Assembly: GCA_963854735.1 (NCBI GenBank)
Contig: OY978102.1
Location: 930,001-994,000 of the forward strand
Origin: Marvania coccoides
Taxonomy: Eukaryota; Chlorophyta; Trebouxiophyceae; Chlorellales; Chlorellaceae
Length of the DNA stretch: 64,000 nt
Reading direction: 5' to 3'
This document shows, one piece after another, positions 21,481-34,100 of this stretch. The notes below the pieces were generated by a model. It was not told the DNA's origin, searched no databases, and worked only from the letters and a program-made list of their open reading frames with translations. The position numbers and the translations under genes are program-made. How positions within the stretch are numbered: position 1 is the first letter of the stretch; each line of letters starts with the position of its first letter.

Positions 21481-23402
21481 ATGTTTTTAAGGCTTCATTT
21501 CTTGGTGATGGTGGCCGTGTTGGCCATCGGTTCAACCGCCACCGCATCAGAAGAGACCGCCGTGCTCGACATCAAAGGCACGGCGGCCTTTGAAGAGGCC
21601 CTCGCCAGCTCACCGCTCCTTGCCGTCGATTTTTTCGCCCCTTGGTGCGGCCACTGCGTCCAGCTTGCCCCCACCTGGGAAGGCGCAGCAGCAGCCCTGA
21701 AACAGCGCGGGTCTGCCGCGGTTGTGGCGAAAGTAGACTGCACCGAGGCTGAAAACCACGATCTGGCGCGCCGCTTTGAAATTCGAGGCTACCCCACCAT
21801 AATCCTCTTTAAAGACGGCAATGGAAGCAACCCGATGCAGTACCCGGGGGCCATTGAAGCGTCGGCCATCGCAGAGTACCTAGCGAAGCGCGCAATTCCG
21901 ACGGTGGTCAAGCTGGAGACGGCATCAGACGTTACAAAGTTTTTCAGCGAGGTGGAGGGCGTAGGCGTGGTCGCGTTCGTGTCTGAGATGGACGCCGCAG
22001 CACTGAGCGCGTTTAAACAAATGGCAGAGGCGCTGCTAGGCGGTAAGAAAGGTCCCCCCCCCCCCCCCAATATTATTTATTTCCTTCGGTGGTTGAAATT
22101 CGTCAATTTTTGTTTTGTTTCGTGTCGAATTGCAGGCGTGGTGTGCGCTTACGTTAATGATCGTCCTTTCCTGGGCTTGCCTTGTACTGAGGGTGACTGT
22201 GACTCCCCGGTGGCGGTGATGAAGAAGGAAGGAGAGGTCGAAAAGCAGCGCTACGAGGGAGACTTCTCCAAGGATCTGCTGGTGCAGTGGACCTCCAGCC
22301 GAGCGGCACCGCTTGTGGTGCATGTCGCGAAGTGAGTTTTCGCGTTGAGATAAATGGAGAATGCGGAGCGGGGTTTACTAGTATTGGTCCAGCTTCGAGT
22401 TATTATTTTGCTGCACGTTTTATTTTTATTTTAATTGAAACACTTTGGTTAAGGCTCCCTTGCGCACATCCAACCAACATTTTTCTCTGTGGAACTTTGC
22501 AGAGGCAACGAGAAGCTGCTGGGCCAAGCGAGGAATGTCCAGCTGCCTCACGTTGTGGTAGTGCTCGAAAATGACGTGGAAGTCACCCCTGACGTAGTGA
22601 ACGAAGTCAAGGCCGCCGCTGAGGCCTACTACGACCTCAAATTCTTCATTATCGGCAAATCCAACAACGGGGCAAGTTATTACAACCTTGAAGTTATTTT
22701 GGCCAAATAATGCCGCTAAATTCAATCCCCTAGCGTTTTTAAGTAAAATAAAAACACGTTCAATACCTGCTTACCATTTTGACTGTTCTCTTTTCTATTT
22801 GAATTGTTTTTCCCCTGCAGAAACATTTGAGGGCCTTTGGCATCGACCTCGCCATCCCCACGCCCGCTTTTTACATTCACGTCGCCGCCAACCGCACCAA
22901 ATTCATCAAAAGCGGCGAGAAAATCCAAAACCTCCCCGAATTTCTCGAAGAGTTTAAAGTCGGGGCACTGGAGCCAGTGATTTTCTCCGAAGACCCAGCC
23001 GCAGTGAAATCCACAGGCCACATAGTGACAGTGACAGGCAGAACGTACCGTGACCTGGTGCACGAAGCGGGAAAAGCGGTGATTCTGATCGTGTACGCCA
23101 CGCCGGGGACGAAAAAAAGTGCAGCAGTGGAAGCGGTACTGGAGGAGGTTGCCAAGTTATTGGAGCCGCGGCAGGATGCGGTGAGGGTGGCAAAGATCGA
23201 TGTGGCAAAGAATGACATCCCAGATGCGAGGCTGAAGGTGTCGCAGTACCCTGGAGTGTTTTTTGTGCCAGCGGACCCAGCGGGCAAGGTTTTGAAGTAC
23301 AGAGGGGAGGCCACCAAGCCCGGGGTTCTTGCGTGGGTGGAGCAGCAGATGCGGGGTGCGGCCAACGAGGGAGGGACGAGCGCAGGGCACGATGAGCTGT
23401 GA
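21481..23402 (+). CDS. ER protein disulfide isomerase, HDEL-tagged
   Basis: Four exons: 21481-22042, 22136-22331, 22503-22671, 22821-23402, giving 502 aa. The intron after exon 3 has a GC donor (GGG|GCAAGT); only this junction keeps the phase into KHLRAFGIDL. A signal peptide covers residues 1 to about 23. The first thioredoxin domain carries the active site WCGHC (Cys56, Cys59) plus the usual EIRGYPTIILF cis-Pro loop. Two redox-inactive b-type domains follow. The last thioredoxin-like domain has YATPGTKKSA where CGHC should be, yet keeps VSQYPGVFFV. The C-terminus is HDEL, the ER retrieval signal. So this is a PDI with one redox site instead of two, still able to oxidise or isomerise through the a domain. 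Intron 1 contains a 12-C run. Confidence 0.95.
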
Positions 23403-23800
23403 AAAAATTTGTCGAGTTGTTGACGCACAACAACAAGTCACTGATGAAAATGCTACGGCATTCATGACGTTTTCCCTTTCTATGAAAAAACAATAGTAAC
23501 ACCAAGCGTTATAGCATCAAAAGAACATATATGATCACGCCTGAGGCATTTCAGGAGTGATGTGGGAAATCAGACAGATGGCGAAGAAGATGATGCAAGG
23601 GAAAAAAAAATAGAAAGTGGTTTATTGTGATAGACTGCAATGAATGAAATATCATCAGTACTTTTAATACTATGTATTTAACAGAAAGGGGGTGTAATTC
23701 GAGATTTTTAATGCCATTTTTATGAATTGGAGAGACCCGTTCTAAACGACCAAAACACAAAAAGAAAAACGGGGGGGGGGAGTAACGCCCCGATATCTAT

Positions 23801-26800
23801 TTACTGCGGGACCCCGTTAGAAGGCCCTGCCGCCGCCGCTGCTGCCTCGTCAGCCTCCAGCTCCAGCCACGACAGCACCTGCAGGCTGCCTTGCTCGTTC
23901 TGAGCCCATTTCACTGCGTAGGACCGCCCAGTGGAGGCCTGGTGCGCCACTTCTTCGCCCAGGGGAACCTCCAAGATGGTGCCGTCCTCCAGGGTGACGG
24001 AGACAGTGCCCCTGCCCTCGGCTGCGGCCGCCTCCAGCTCAGCCTTGCGAGCGATGCTGAGGAACACCTATAGGAGAGAAAATGAAAAATAAAAATGAAT
24101 CCAACGATTAGATTTAAAAAAATGAAACTAGTCAGCAAAAAAATGAAAAAATGACAGCTTGCAAACGGCAAAAATAAATATCATCGAGAAAATTAAAAAA
24201 AAAAACAAGATAATCATACCTCTTCCAGTGAAGTGAGGCCGATCTGCACGTCCGTCACCGCCAGCTCCTCGCTGCGCGCCTCCAGCCGCTGCAGGAACTC
24301 CGGCAGGCGGTCTTCCCGATCTTTTGGCACCAAAAATTGAAGGTAGGCGCCGTTGCTGGCTTCAGGAGTCACCTGCAGCTCCTCGGCGAACACCGCCGCC
24401 ACCCTGGCGACGTTCTCTTCTTTCTTTTCGCCCTTTCCGGCCACAGCCACTGCCAGCTGGTATCCGCTGCCAAAGCGCTGCTTGAGGCGGAGGGAGGAGC
24501 CGAAGGCTCGCACTCTGCCCCTGGCCATGATGGCGATGGAGTCGCCCAGCACGTCGGCCTCTTCCATGGAGTGGGTGGTGAGCACCACAGCACGGCCCTG
24601 AGTGGGATTGGGAGGAGAAGAAAAACAAAAGGCAAAGATTCAGCAAAGGCAAAGATTGATAAGAAATAATCCAAAAGAAGCTAGCTAGCTACTGGGATGA
24701 AAAGTACGCGAGTGGAAAAATGGGAGCTTTGCTCTAATAAAATGAGGAGAGGTAGAGAATTCATCTGCCCCACATGAAACAAACAGGACTTTTATCACCT
24801 TTTTGGCGGCTTCGATGGCGTCCCAGACCTGTCTCCGCGAGATGGGGTCCATGCCGGTGGTGGGCTCGTCCAGGTACACGATCAGCGGGTCTCCCAGCAG
24901 CGCAATGGCAACCGAGAGGCGCCGCCGCATACCGCCAGAGTAGGCGCTCGTGCGCTGCGCCTCTGCCGTCACCTACAGTACAATACACCGAAACAAAGAA
25001 GAACGTGATCGACAGATCAATAAAAATCTCGAAGAAGCCACCCGCAAATCAAATATATATTTCCGCAGCAAAATACAAACAAAAATAAGGATGCAGTGAG
25101 CAAGATAGAGAGAGCGCTTACCAGCCGCAGCTGCCCCAGCAGGTCGTTGGACTGCGCCGTCACCTCCGCGCGCGTCAGCCCCTTCACCCGCCCATAGATG
25201 TACATGTGCTCAGCCCCCGTCAACTCCCCCCACAGCACATCAAACTGAGGGCACACCCCCATGGTCGAACGAATCCTATCCATGTCCCCAGGCGCAGTAA
25301 TGCTCTGTCCGTACACCAACGCGTCCCCGCCCGTGGGCGGCAGCACCCCGGTCAAGCAGTTGATGGTGGTCGTCTTGCCGGCGCCGTTGGGGCCCAGCAA
25401 ACAGAACAGCCTGTCCTTCTCGATGCTGATCCAGGAGCCTTTGATGGCCCAGAAGCCCGGCTTGCTGCACATCCCGCAGAACTTGGAGGTGTCGAAGGCC
25501 TTCTGCAGGCCGAAAACCTCAACGGCGTTGTCTGCATCGGCTGCGGCAATGTCGTCGTCTCCTTCGCCACCCACCGCCAATGACCGCCGCCGCTTCAGGT
25601 CCTTCATGGCCTCCTCTTCCGCCGCCACGTCGGCGTCCCCGTCCCCGTCGGTAGCCACCACAGGGCAGGGGACTGAAGGGCGGAGCGTTCTCACGCCGCC
25701 AGGGGTCGCTACAGCCGCGCTGCCCCGCCCGCGCCCGCCTTTCCCCACCCAGTACTGCGGGTTCAGAAAGAACCACAGCGACTTGCGCACGCCGTTCTCG
25801 TCCGGCAGCACGTTGTCGAGGTAAACGGCCAACAAAAAGTAAACAAAAAACTCCACCGCAAGGATGGTTAAGATGGAGCCGATGGGGAACACGCAGTCAA
25901 AGTTCCAGTACTGTCCCGGATCGGTGGCGTATTTGGCGTCCTGCGCGGCCGGTTCCTGGATGTTTTGGCAGTACTCGCTGCGACGTGACCACGAGATCCC
26001 AGCCGTAGTGGATTCCCCTGACAGCCCTAGGTCCAACGCTCCCTTGGACAGCGGCGCGAAGGGGAAGAGGGTGACTACCGCGGTGAGCGCCGGCACGGAG
26101 TCGATGTAGTCTGGCGAGTACGGGAAGCCAAAGATGATGACCGACTGCAGCACCCACCCAAAAATGAAGACAACGAAGCCGATGTTGACGGCGGTGGAGG
26201 TGCGGCGGATGAGAGTGGACACCAGGAAGGCAACGCTGACCATGGCCCACTGGAAGAGCAGGAAGAGGAGGAAGACGACGGCGAACGAGTTGTTGAGGAA
26301 GAATTGAAACTGGAACATGGCGCCGAAGCCGATGAGGAGGAGGGTGAAGAGGGTGGAGATGAGAAGTTCCACGGCTGCCCAGGACAACCAGAATGCGGAG
26401 TCCAACATGCCGGAGGTGCGCAGGGCCTGGCGCAGGCCACGCTCGCGCTCGGCAACAACAGAAGACATCTGCGAAGAAAATTAAGCGGTGGGTGGTAGGT
26501 GATGAGTTTATAATGAATAATAATGATGTTTTTCGGCGGGGGGATCAGGAAGAAAGAAAAGGAGGACGCTCTGTAGGGAATAGAATCAGCGGAACGGCGG
26601 GGAGAAGAATAAAAAATAAACAAACATCAGAACACCAGTAATACAATTCTAAAAACACGCAAGATACAAATTAAGGGACAAGACGTATGCGCATTTCTCT
26701 CTCTCACCAGCAGCACAAAGTTGAACATATTGGCGGCGAACACAAAGGGCCCCATGGCTTGGCCCACGATGTTGAGGTCGCCCACGTCGGGGTGGGCAAA

Positions 26801-27845
26801 CTGCGACACCGCCACATTGAACACAAAGGGCCGGCCGGCGGTGACGTTTGAGTTTTCCCACTGGTAGCGTGCCATCTCTCGCTCAGCGTTGACCTGCAGC
26901 GGTACTGCGCTGAAGAAGGTGGGGTCCTGGAAGCGATCCTTGAAGAACTTGGCGGTGGAGTTGACCTGTGGTGCGAGTAGAAGAAGGTTTAGGGAGGAAA
27001 GAGAACGTGAAGATAAAGAAACGAAGCTACAACAAAAATATTGGTGGTGCCGCTTGCATAAAAGTAAGATGAAATAACGAGCTCAATCTCGCTTGAAATA
27101 AAAAGAGCATAAGGATAAAAAAGAAATAATGCCCCCCTAGATGCCCACCTGTAAAACGTAGTCCAGGCCTTCCCCAGGCGCGCCCACGCTGTTGGCGCCC
27201 AGCAGGAAGTGCACCCCGCCGTTGACGCGCTCCGGATTGGCCGCCATGAACTCATTGGCCAGCTCAATCGATTCAAAGCCCAGCACCCGGTCAGCGGGGA
27301 TCGCCCTGGAAGGGTTGTTGTTCCGCATGGCGTCCACAATGTTGGTGGCGATGCTGTTGTTGCTGGGGCTGTAGATGAAGTCCCAGCAGGGATCTGTGCG
27401 CATGAAGGTGTCGGTGGTGCAGTCGGTGATGCCTACAATTTGCTCCACTGCAGGTGTGGGCGTGTTTACAAAGGTGGAATAGGCCTGGCTGTCGGCCTCC
27501 ACCGCGATGTTGAGCAGCCACAGCAGGAACATGAAGAACAGGGGCGCCAGGAGGCGCAGGATGGTGGCCCGCAGGTTGCGGGTATAGACCAGAAGCTGCT
27601 TGAACGCAAGAACGGTGAACTGATTCCAAAATCTGAGAGGGTGGGGGAAGATGAGTTTTGGGTGAGGGGAAGATGGTAATGTGTTTAAAGGTGGAATGGG
27701 GCAGGGAAAGCACGCACCTGGTGCGCCAAGGCAGCAGTCGATCAAGATTTTCGCCAACCCTGCCGGGCACCTCCATGCTGTCGCTGGTGGCGGTAGGCTT
27801 GATTTTGGCCGCGCTGTGCGGCTTAGACGAGCCGTTAGTTTCCAT
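23801..27845 (-). CDS. Half-size ABCA-family transporter, copy 1
   Basis: Seven exons: 27845-27718, 27632-27149, 26965-26708, 26468-25122, 24972-24799, 24597-24220, 24067-23801; 1011 aa, all GT-AG. Topology is one membrane domain then one ATPase domain, as in plant half-size ABCA (ATH) proteins, which dimerise and move lipids. Seen: first helix [20 protein letters not shown]; a large extracytosolic loop with Cys ([19 protein letters not shown]); a helix cluster ([30 protein letters not shown]); and the ATPase with Walker A GPNGAGKT (about 649-656), Q-loop [13 protein letters not shown], signature [10 protein letters not shown] (about 750), Walker [14 protein letters not shown] and switch [12 protein letters not shown] cytosolic insert before the ATPase holds a basic/acidic linker ([19 protein letters not shown]). 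The ~90-residue C-terminal extension after LTSLEEVFL is short and unassigned. Divergent from copy 2. Confidence 0.95.
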
Positions 27846-28239
27846 TAAATTGCGTTTAGTGTCTTGTTGGACTTTTTAAATGAACATTTTTATTTGATCA
27901 CACTGCCGAGGAGGGATCAGTAGCACAAAAAAAAGATATAGCGTCCTGAACAAAGAATAAAATTCGAGAATACGCCTCCAACTGACGTGTTTGTGAAGTG
28001 GTGGTCCACGAATTGTTGCTTGCACAAAACGCGTGCAGGTTTGCAGCGCACGCCCCCACAACAAATACTATATATATAATAATTCAAAGTCCGTCTGTAT
28101 CTCCTGTAGCCCTGATCAACTCTGTTCCGAAGCCAAACAATAGTATTCTTCAAGATCACACCTTTTTGTTCGCTGTTCCTCGTTCACGTCCCGCGGCGAT
28201 CCAACTGCTCATCAACTATTTCAAATATTACAATGTGCC
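27846..28239. promoter_or_regulatory. Shared spacer of the head-to-head ABCA genes
   Basis: 394 bp between the two divergent ABCA start codons. It must contain both 5' UTRs and probably a bidirectional promoter. AT-rich stretches such as ACTATATATATAATAATT (28067-28084) could serve as TATA-like elements. No motif is proven. Confidence 0.45.
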
Positions 28240-31200
28240 ATGCCAGCGCCTTCTAATCCCTCGTTTCTCCCTTCCAACGATCCTTCAAAGATGAATGGTT
28301 CACAAGTGGACACGCAGGCAGGTCGCCCTCCCCTCGGGCCGACCACCTCGTCCAACTCTTTGTCGGCCAGAGAGCGCCGCTATAAGGTAAAGACCTGCGC
28401 TGCCCCCATTTCTGTACCTTTCAACTCACATTCCCTCCTTGCCACCTCGCCAGACCAATTTTGGCACCCAAGCCAAGGCCGTGCTGCGAAAGAACCTGCA
28501 GCAGCAGCGCCGCGCGGTGTGCACCAACGTCTTCATCATCGCCACCCCCATCTTCTTCTGCCTGCTGCTCTTTGCGTTGCAAACCCTCATCAACAAGGCA
28601 ATAGACACCCGAGACAATCGCTGTGGCTGCGAATGCCTGCTGTGCTGCGACGAAACCAACACCACGATGTGCGAGGTGCCCCCCAACGGCGTTTGCTTGC
28701 CCTCACAGGAGTGCACGACGTACAACGACTCGAATTGTGGGCTGCAGTACAGCTCTGCCGAGCAATTTGCTTTTTGTCCGGTGGCGAGTCCTTCGGTGTG
28801 GCCAGCGCTGCTGTCCATGCCCTCCAACGAGTACCTGGCGCGCCCCTGGGGTGACAACGGCACGGCAGCTATGTTTGTGACGGGGGATAATCAAGAAAAG
28901 CTGGAAAGCGGCATCCAGTTGTTCCCCGACCCTCCAGCCACCCCTGCAGACCAGGCTGCGGCCGACAAGTTCTTTGAAATAGGCGCGCAGACGGTGAGCA
29001 CCTACCAACGGCTTATACTCGTTCTTGTTTTATTTTAAACTGGAGGGGGGGCAATTCAGGCGTTTTCAGAGTGTCCACTTGACTCGGGTTTGGCGTGTAT
29101 ATCTGCTGCAGGGCGCTATTTACTCGGGCGCATTTTCGCTGCTGGGAGCCGTGCTAGGCAGCTCCAAGTTCTTCCAGTTCTACAGCTACTTTTTCGAGGT
29201 GTGTTGAGGAATCTGCTTTTTTATCTCTCCGGTTGCTGTGCATTTTTTCTTCATCTTGTGATAATGCCAGTACCTCTGACTAACTGCCACACCTCCTTTT
29301 ATTCATTCCACCTTTGCAGCCAGCGTTCTTCCCAACGGACACGGTACGCCAGCTTTCTCACTGTCTCTCGCTCGTTTTCAAAATAGGAAATTTTGTGTCT
29401 TTCTCATTCCTCCCTTCTTTCCCTTACACCACAAAAAAATGCAGTACGACGGAAACATGACGCTGGCCTCTGCCAACGCCGCCAGTCCCTCCACCCAGGC
29501 AGCTTCCGCCTTTATCAACGCCAACCTATCGAAAATTGCTGTTCTTGACCTCAAAGTGACCCCCATCGCCGTGCAGCAGGTGTGGCAGCCCTCCGTGGAC
29601 GCCGTGAACAGCGCGCTGTACTGCGGCTACAAGGAGGCGCGCTGTGGCAATGGCGTGAGCGTGACCAACGGCTTTACTAATGCATTTGATTTTGGCGATA
29701 CGGACCCAGACACCGGGGTCTACAACGTGCGCGTGTGGTACAACTCAACCGACAGATACAGCGATTTTGGATCTCCGACACAGGTCCGTAGAAACACAAA
29801 CCTCTCCCTTCAAAACCTCATTTTTAAACATGGAGTTTGCGTATAGAAACTAACTAAACAACAAATGAAATTGGCGAATTTTCAGGTGGTTCGCGTGCAC
29901 GCTCCCATCAACGCTGCGGCCAATGCCTTCATGAGGTGGGCTTTGAACGGCCTGGGCCGTGTGCGCCTCGTGGGCATCCTTGAGATGCCGAAGCCCGGGT
30001 TCAAGTTGACGCTGGACATTGCATCGCTGGTGGGGACGCTGTTCTACACCTGGCTGCTGCAGCTGCTGCTGCCATTCATGCTGTCGATCCTGGTGTCGGA
30101 GAAAGAGGGCCGGCTGCGCACCATGATGAAAATGCACGGACTGGGGGACGCTGCGTACTGGAGTGAGCAGAAGAGCAGTACTCTAACGCTGTTATGGAGC
30201 TTGAGCGTGTTTCGTTTCATGCTAGTTGCCCTTCTTAGTTCTTCGTCTGCTTTATTTCTAGATCTGCGTATTATACGGAGCGAATCAGTTGCAAACTTTG
30301 TTATATCTAGAATTCCTGCTTACCCGCCTCTAACTCCCTCATTTTGGTTCCTCTTCCACCCTGCAGCCATCCAATTCTGCTGGTACACCCTCGTTAACTT
30401 CATCTACACCTGGATCCTCATCGGAGCGGGGTCAGGCATCGGCCTGGCTTTCTTCACGCGCACCGACTACTCTTTCCAGTTCGTGTTCTACCTGCTGTGG
30501 AACCTCTGCCTGGTGTCATTCACCTTCCTGCTGTCCACACTCTTTCGCTCCACCCGCACCGCCGTCGTGGTGGCATTCCTATACGTGTTCGGCACAGGTC
30601 AGGCAGTTTGTTGTCAACTTTTTTACGCGCCGCCTTTTGGCGCCTGCTTTTTCTTCTTTTCTTACAATTGTCGATATCCAGTGTTTGTTACCACCTGAGT
30701 ACTTAAATATAGCGTTTTCAATGTTTTTTTTAATTAAGTATGCACCATTTACTTATCGCTGCCAATTAATTCACATTTTCTCATTCTTCCACAATATAAG
30801 CTCACCCTTTCTCATTCTTCCACCTATTCACGCTCAGGCCTCATCGGCTACCTCCTGCTGCAGCAATTTGTGGGGGCTGGCCACTGGTGGGCAGTATTCT
30901 TCAACATTGTCCCGGGATTTGCCCTCTACCGTGGCCTCTACGAGATCGCGCAGTACGCCTTCCGCGCCGCCTACCAGGGCAACGAGGGCATCACCTGGGC
31001 GCGCCTCTCCGACCCTGGAAACGGCCTCCCTGCAGTTATGGGCTTCTTTGCTGCGGAAGCGGTGATTTTTGCGGTACTTGCATGGTACCTCGAAAAGGTA
31101 CTGCCGGGCGGCGTGGGCGTGCCCCGCCACCCGCTGTTCTTCCTGGGCAAGAAGTTTTCCTCCGAGGTGGGCGGAAAGGGCGGCGATGGCAGCGGGATTC

Positions 31201-32717
31201 CCCCGCCACCGCCGCCGTCTCGGCATTGGTGGCAGTTTTGGAAGAGCAGCAGCAGCAGCAGCGCCACCACGGTGGCAGTGTCCCTTCGCCCAGACTCTGA
31301 GGTACCCAGTACTACCATTTCAGGGTCTAATGGTATTGCTTTGACTGTGGAATCTGAGCCTGAAGACGTGGCCGAGGAACGCCGCCGCGTGGAGGCCCTC
31401 CTGGCGGCCGGCCCCGCGGTTTACACCGACCAGGCCGCCATCCTCGTCAAGAACCTGCGCAAGGTCTTCCCGGGGCGCGTCAAGAAGGTCGCGGTTCAGG
31501 ATCTCGAACTGGCGGTGGCCAACGGCGAGTGCTTCGGCCTGCTGGGCCCCAACGGCGCAGGAAAATCCACCACGCTCAACATCCTGACCGGATTTTTGAC
31601 GCCGTCATCGGGTACTGCGGTGATTCAGGGGCATGACATTCGTTCTGACATGGAGGATGTGTACGGCATCATGGGGGTGTGCCCACAGGACAATTTGCTG
31701 TGGGCGCGGTTGACTGGGCGGGAGCACCTCGGGTTCTACGGCCGTCTGAAGGGGCTCAAGGGCCAGGAGCTGGAGGCCGCCATTGAGACTGGCCTGCGGT
31801 CGGTGAGTGTGGTCTTTTTTGCTACTGCCATTTTTCTTCATTGTTTTTTTTGCCCCCGAAGTGAAATCTAGTTCTGTCTTCTCATGTTCTCCCTCGCACC
31901 TGTTCTCACGCATCGCTTTTCCTCTCCTCGACTGCAGGTCAACCTGTGGAACGGCGGCGTGGCAGACAAGCAGGTTCGCACGTTCTCAGGCGGAATGAAG
32001 CGCCGCCTCTCGGTTGCTATCTCCCTCATGGGGGACCCCCTGGTGGTATACATGGACGAGCCCTCCACCGGGCTGGACCCCGCCAGCAGGCAGAACCTGT
32101 GGAGCGTCGTGAAGGCCGCCAAGCGCGGCCGCGGAATCATTCTGACGACCCACAGCATGGAGGAGGCGGCTGCGGTGTGCGACCGGCTGGGCATCTTTGT
32201 GGACGGCCAGCTGGTGTGTATTGGCGCGCCCAAGGAGCTGACGGCGCGGTACGGCGGCTACCTGGTGTTCAGCATCACCACGCAGCCGGGGAAAGAGCAC
32301 GACGACGCGGCAGACGCGCTGGCGCGCCGGCTGGCACCCTCTGCGAAGCTGACGTACAGCCTGGGCGGGACGCGGCGGTACGAGCTGCCCACTGCTGAGG
32401 TCAGCTTGTCCAAGGTGTTTGAGACAATGGAGGGGGTGGCGAGGAGCGGGGAGGTGGCGGTCTTGGACTGGGGGGTGAGCTTTTATGTTAAATGGCGAAG
32501 AAACCAGCTTCTAACCTGGCATGATTTGGATTCACAGTGCATCTTCCGCTTGCATATGCTCTCCTTTCGTTCCTAATTTTTTCTCAACCGTTACTCATTA
32601 TTTTAGCTTCACTGGGCTAATTTTCCGGTTTTGCTTTTCCCGTAGGTGGCCAATGCGACGCTGGAGGAGGTGTTCTTGAAGTTTGCGCGGAGCATTGGGG
32701 CTGAAGGCGGACATTGA
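28240..32717 (+). CDS. Half-size ABCA-family transporter, copy 2
   Basis: Ten exons: 28240-28386, 28454-28993, 29112-29198, 29320-29343, 29445-29783, 29886-30162, 30367-30597, 30838-31802, 31938-32474, 32646-32717; about 1072 aa, all GT-AG. An in-frame ATG at 28291 is an alternative start. Exon 4 is only 24 nt. Membrane domain: first helix FIIATPIFFCLLLFALQTLI, a Cys-rich luminal loop (CGCECLLCCDETN, then ECTTYNDSNCG), the conserved SEKEGRLRTMMKMHGLGD turn, then helices through FVFYLLWNLCLVSFTFLL. ATPase: Walker A GPNGAGKS (about 785-792), Q-loop VCPQDNLLWARLTG, signature FSGGMKRRLS (about 886), Walker B VVYMDEPSTGLDP, switch TTHSMEEA, and the ABCA-typical end NATLEEVFLKF. It resembles copy 1 in plan but differs in loops and intron positions, so the duplication is old. 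Lipid transport is inferred from the family. Confidence 0.95.
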
Positions 32718-33255
32718 TTGACCTGACCTGCCATCGAGAGAGTGCACTATATGAGAACACGCGCGGTTCTCTCTCACTCTTCAGAGAAATGATTTAATAA
32801 GAAATAACTGTTAATGCGTCCCTTCTTCTTTCTTTCTTTCTTTTTGTTGTTGAAATTACTACTATTACTTTCCATTTCCCCACCTAGGTCTGTTTTTCTT
32901 TCCAATTTGTTTTTTTTCTACAGCTGAATTTAAAGGCTTTCCTGCGCCATTTATATAAGTGAATTCCTTTTCGAAAATGCCCGACATTGTAATAAATTCA
33001 TGCTTAAACTGACGGCATTGCCTGTCAATGCAATCAACTTGAGCTGGGGAGGCAGGACCGGAATCCGGGGTGATGCAGCAGTGCGGTATGAGTGGAAAGA
33101 AAATGATTTCGAGCAATTTCCCACACAAATAACTGGTAGCCGTCGGTGACAAAAGAAATGGCTGAGTGGAGGCAGCGCTGCTGAGGGCACCTCATGCTCT
33201 CCCTTTTCTTCTATGTTAACGCTGGAGATTGCTCTTTCTGCTTCTACTTCAATCT
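32718..33255. other. Intergenic stretch, nothing recognised
   Basis: The 3' flank of ABCA copy 2 followed by AT-rich sequence. Pyrimidine runs (TTCTTTCTTTCTTTC near 32828) are visible. No gene is supported. Confidence 0.5.
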
Positions 33256-33300
33256 GAACGTGTCAATGTCCCAGGGCGTTGTTGTTGCTTCCTGTCCAGA
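33256..33300. repeat. Direct repeat, copy 1, flanking the Hint remnant
   Basis: The core AGGGCGTTGTTGTTGCTT with a similar left context (TGTCAATGTCCC) recurs at 34166-34208 (TGTTAATGTTAC). The two copies are in the same orientation and bracket the Hint-domain remnant. Confidence 0.7.
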
Positions 33301-33301
33301 C

Positions 33302-34100
33302 CTAGGCTGAGGCGACCCGGGCCAGCTGCTGCCCCACCGCCACCAAGCGGTCGGTGGCGAAGTGAGCGTGGGAGGTGCTGATCAGGCCGAGCCTGAAGAG
33401 TACCCTGCCTGGGAAAGAAAATGCCGGCCTGCATGGAGGAAGAGAGACAGGGGAGTCGATGGTTATCAGGAACCGCATATATTTGCGGTGCAGGCCTGCC
33501 TGCATGGGCCCTGCCCTGCCCACAAGCAACGCATTGTCCCTTCATCACCCTCTGAGAAACCCACGCCCGCATGCGAGAAGAGAAAAGCCACTTACGAAGT
33601 AGATCTTGGGGTGGATGCCCAGTGTGCTGCTCAAGAAACGCCCCCCTGGCAGTGGAAGGTCGCCGGAGGAGTGTGCCACCACGCCATCCATCACGATGCT
33701 TCGTGCCAGCGTGTGTGGGGAAAACACACCCTGCCCCGCCACACGGTCTATGGCAACCACCTTGCTCGCAATGACAACACCGTCACCACCATCGCCACTG
33801 CTCACCCACATTGTGTCGCCCACGCCGACAAATCCCGCAAGGCGCTAAAATTTTAGCGATCTCGACTGCCGCTGAGGCAGGCGACGCGACGGACACAAAG
33901 TGGTTGGGAGTGACGCGCAGCGCACGCTCGTCGCCATTGCCTTGGGCCACCTGGAGGTGGATGTCCAGGAAGGTGGTCTGCCTGGTGGCATCGGCATCGA
34001 AAAACATGTAGATGGGTGACCAGATCAGCTTGCCGGTGGCCTCATCCATTGCCTCCACAGTGTCTCCTACACGCAGGGCATCCCTGCGGCGGCGGGTGCC
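33302..34100 (-). pseudogene. Hedgehog-type Hint (Hog) domain remnant
   Basis: On the minus strand the sequence encodes DALRVGDTVEAMDEATGKL, then SPIYMFFDADA, then ERALRVTPNHFVSV. In another frame it gives AGFVGVGDTMWVSS, VVAIDRVAGQGVFSPHTL and IVMDGVVAHSS. These are the successive blocks of the Hint fold shared by Hedgehog C-terminal domains and inteins (GD-x-V turn, L-x-x-T-x-x-H block, A/G-x-V-x-V-GD block, and VDG-x-x-A-S-x end). In this family the T-x-x-H residues take part in the N-S acyl shift. The nucleophilic N-terminal Cys block is not found. The frame change near 33845 sits at a palindrome (33843-33858) and might be a 52-nt intron, but a third piece (33302-33416, SHAHFATDRLVAVGQQLA) does not join in phase. 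I read it as a decayed gene; a badly assembled intact gene is the alternative. Confidence 0.55.

Noticed and set aside
29320..29343. Treating the 24-nt ABCA exon as intron sequence
   Set aside because: It has consensus splice sites on both sides, is in phase 0 on both ends and encodes PAFFPTDT, which fits the loop; kept as an exon.
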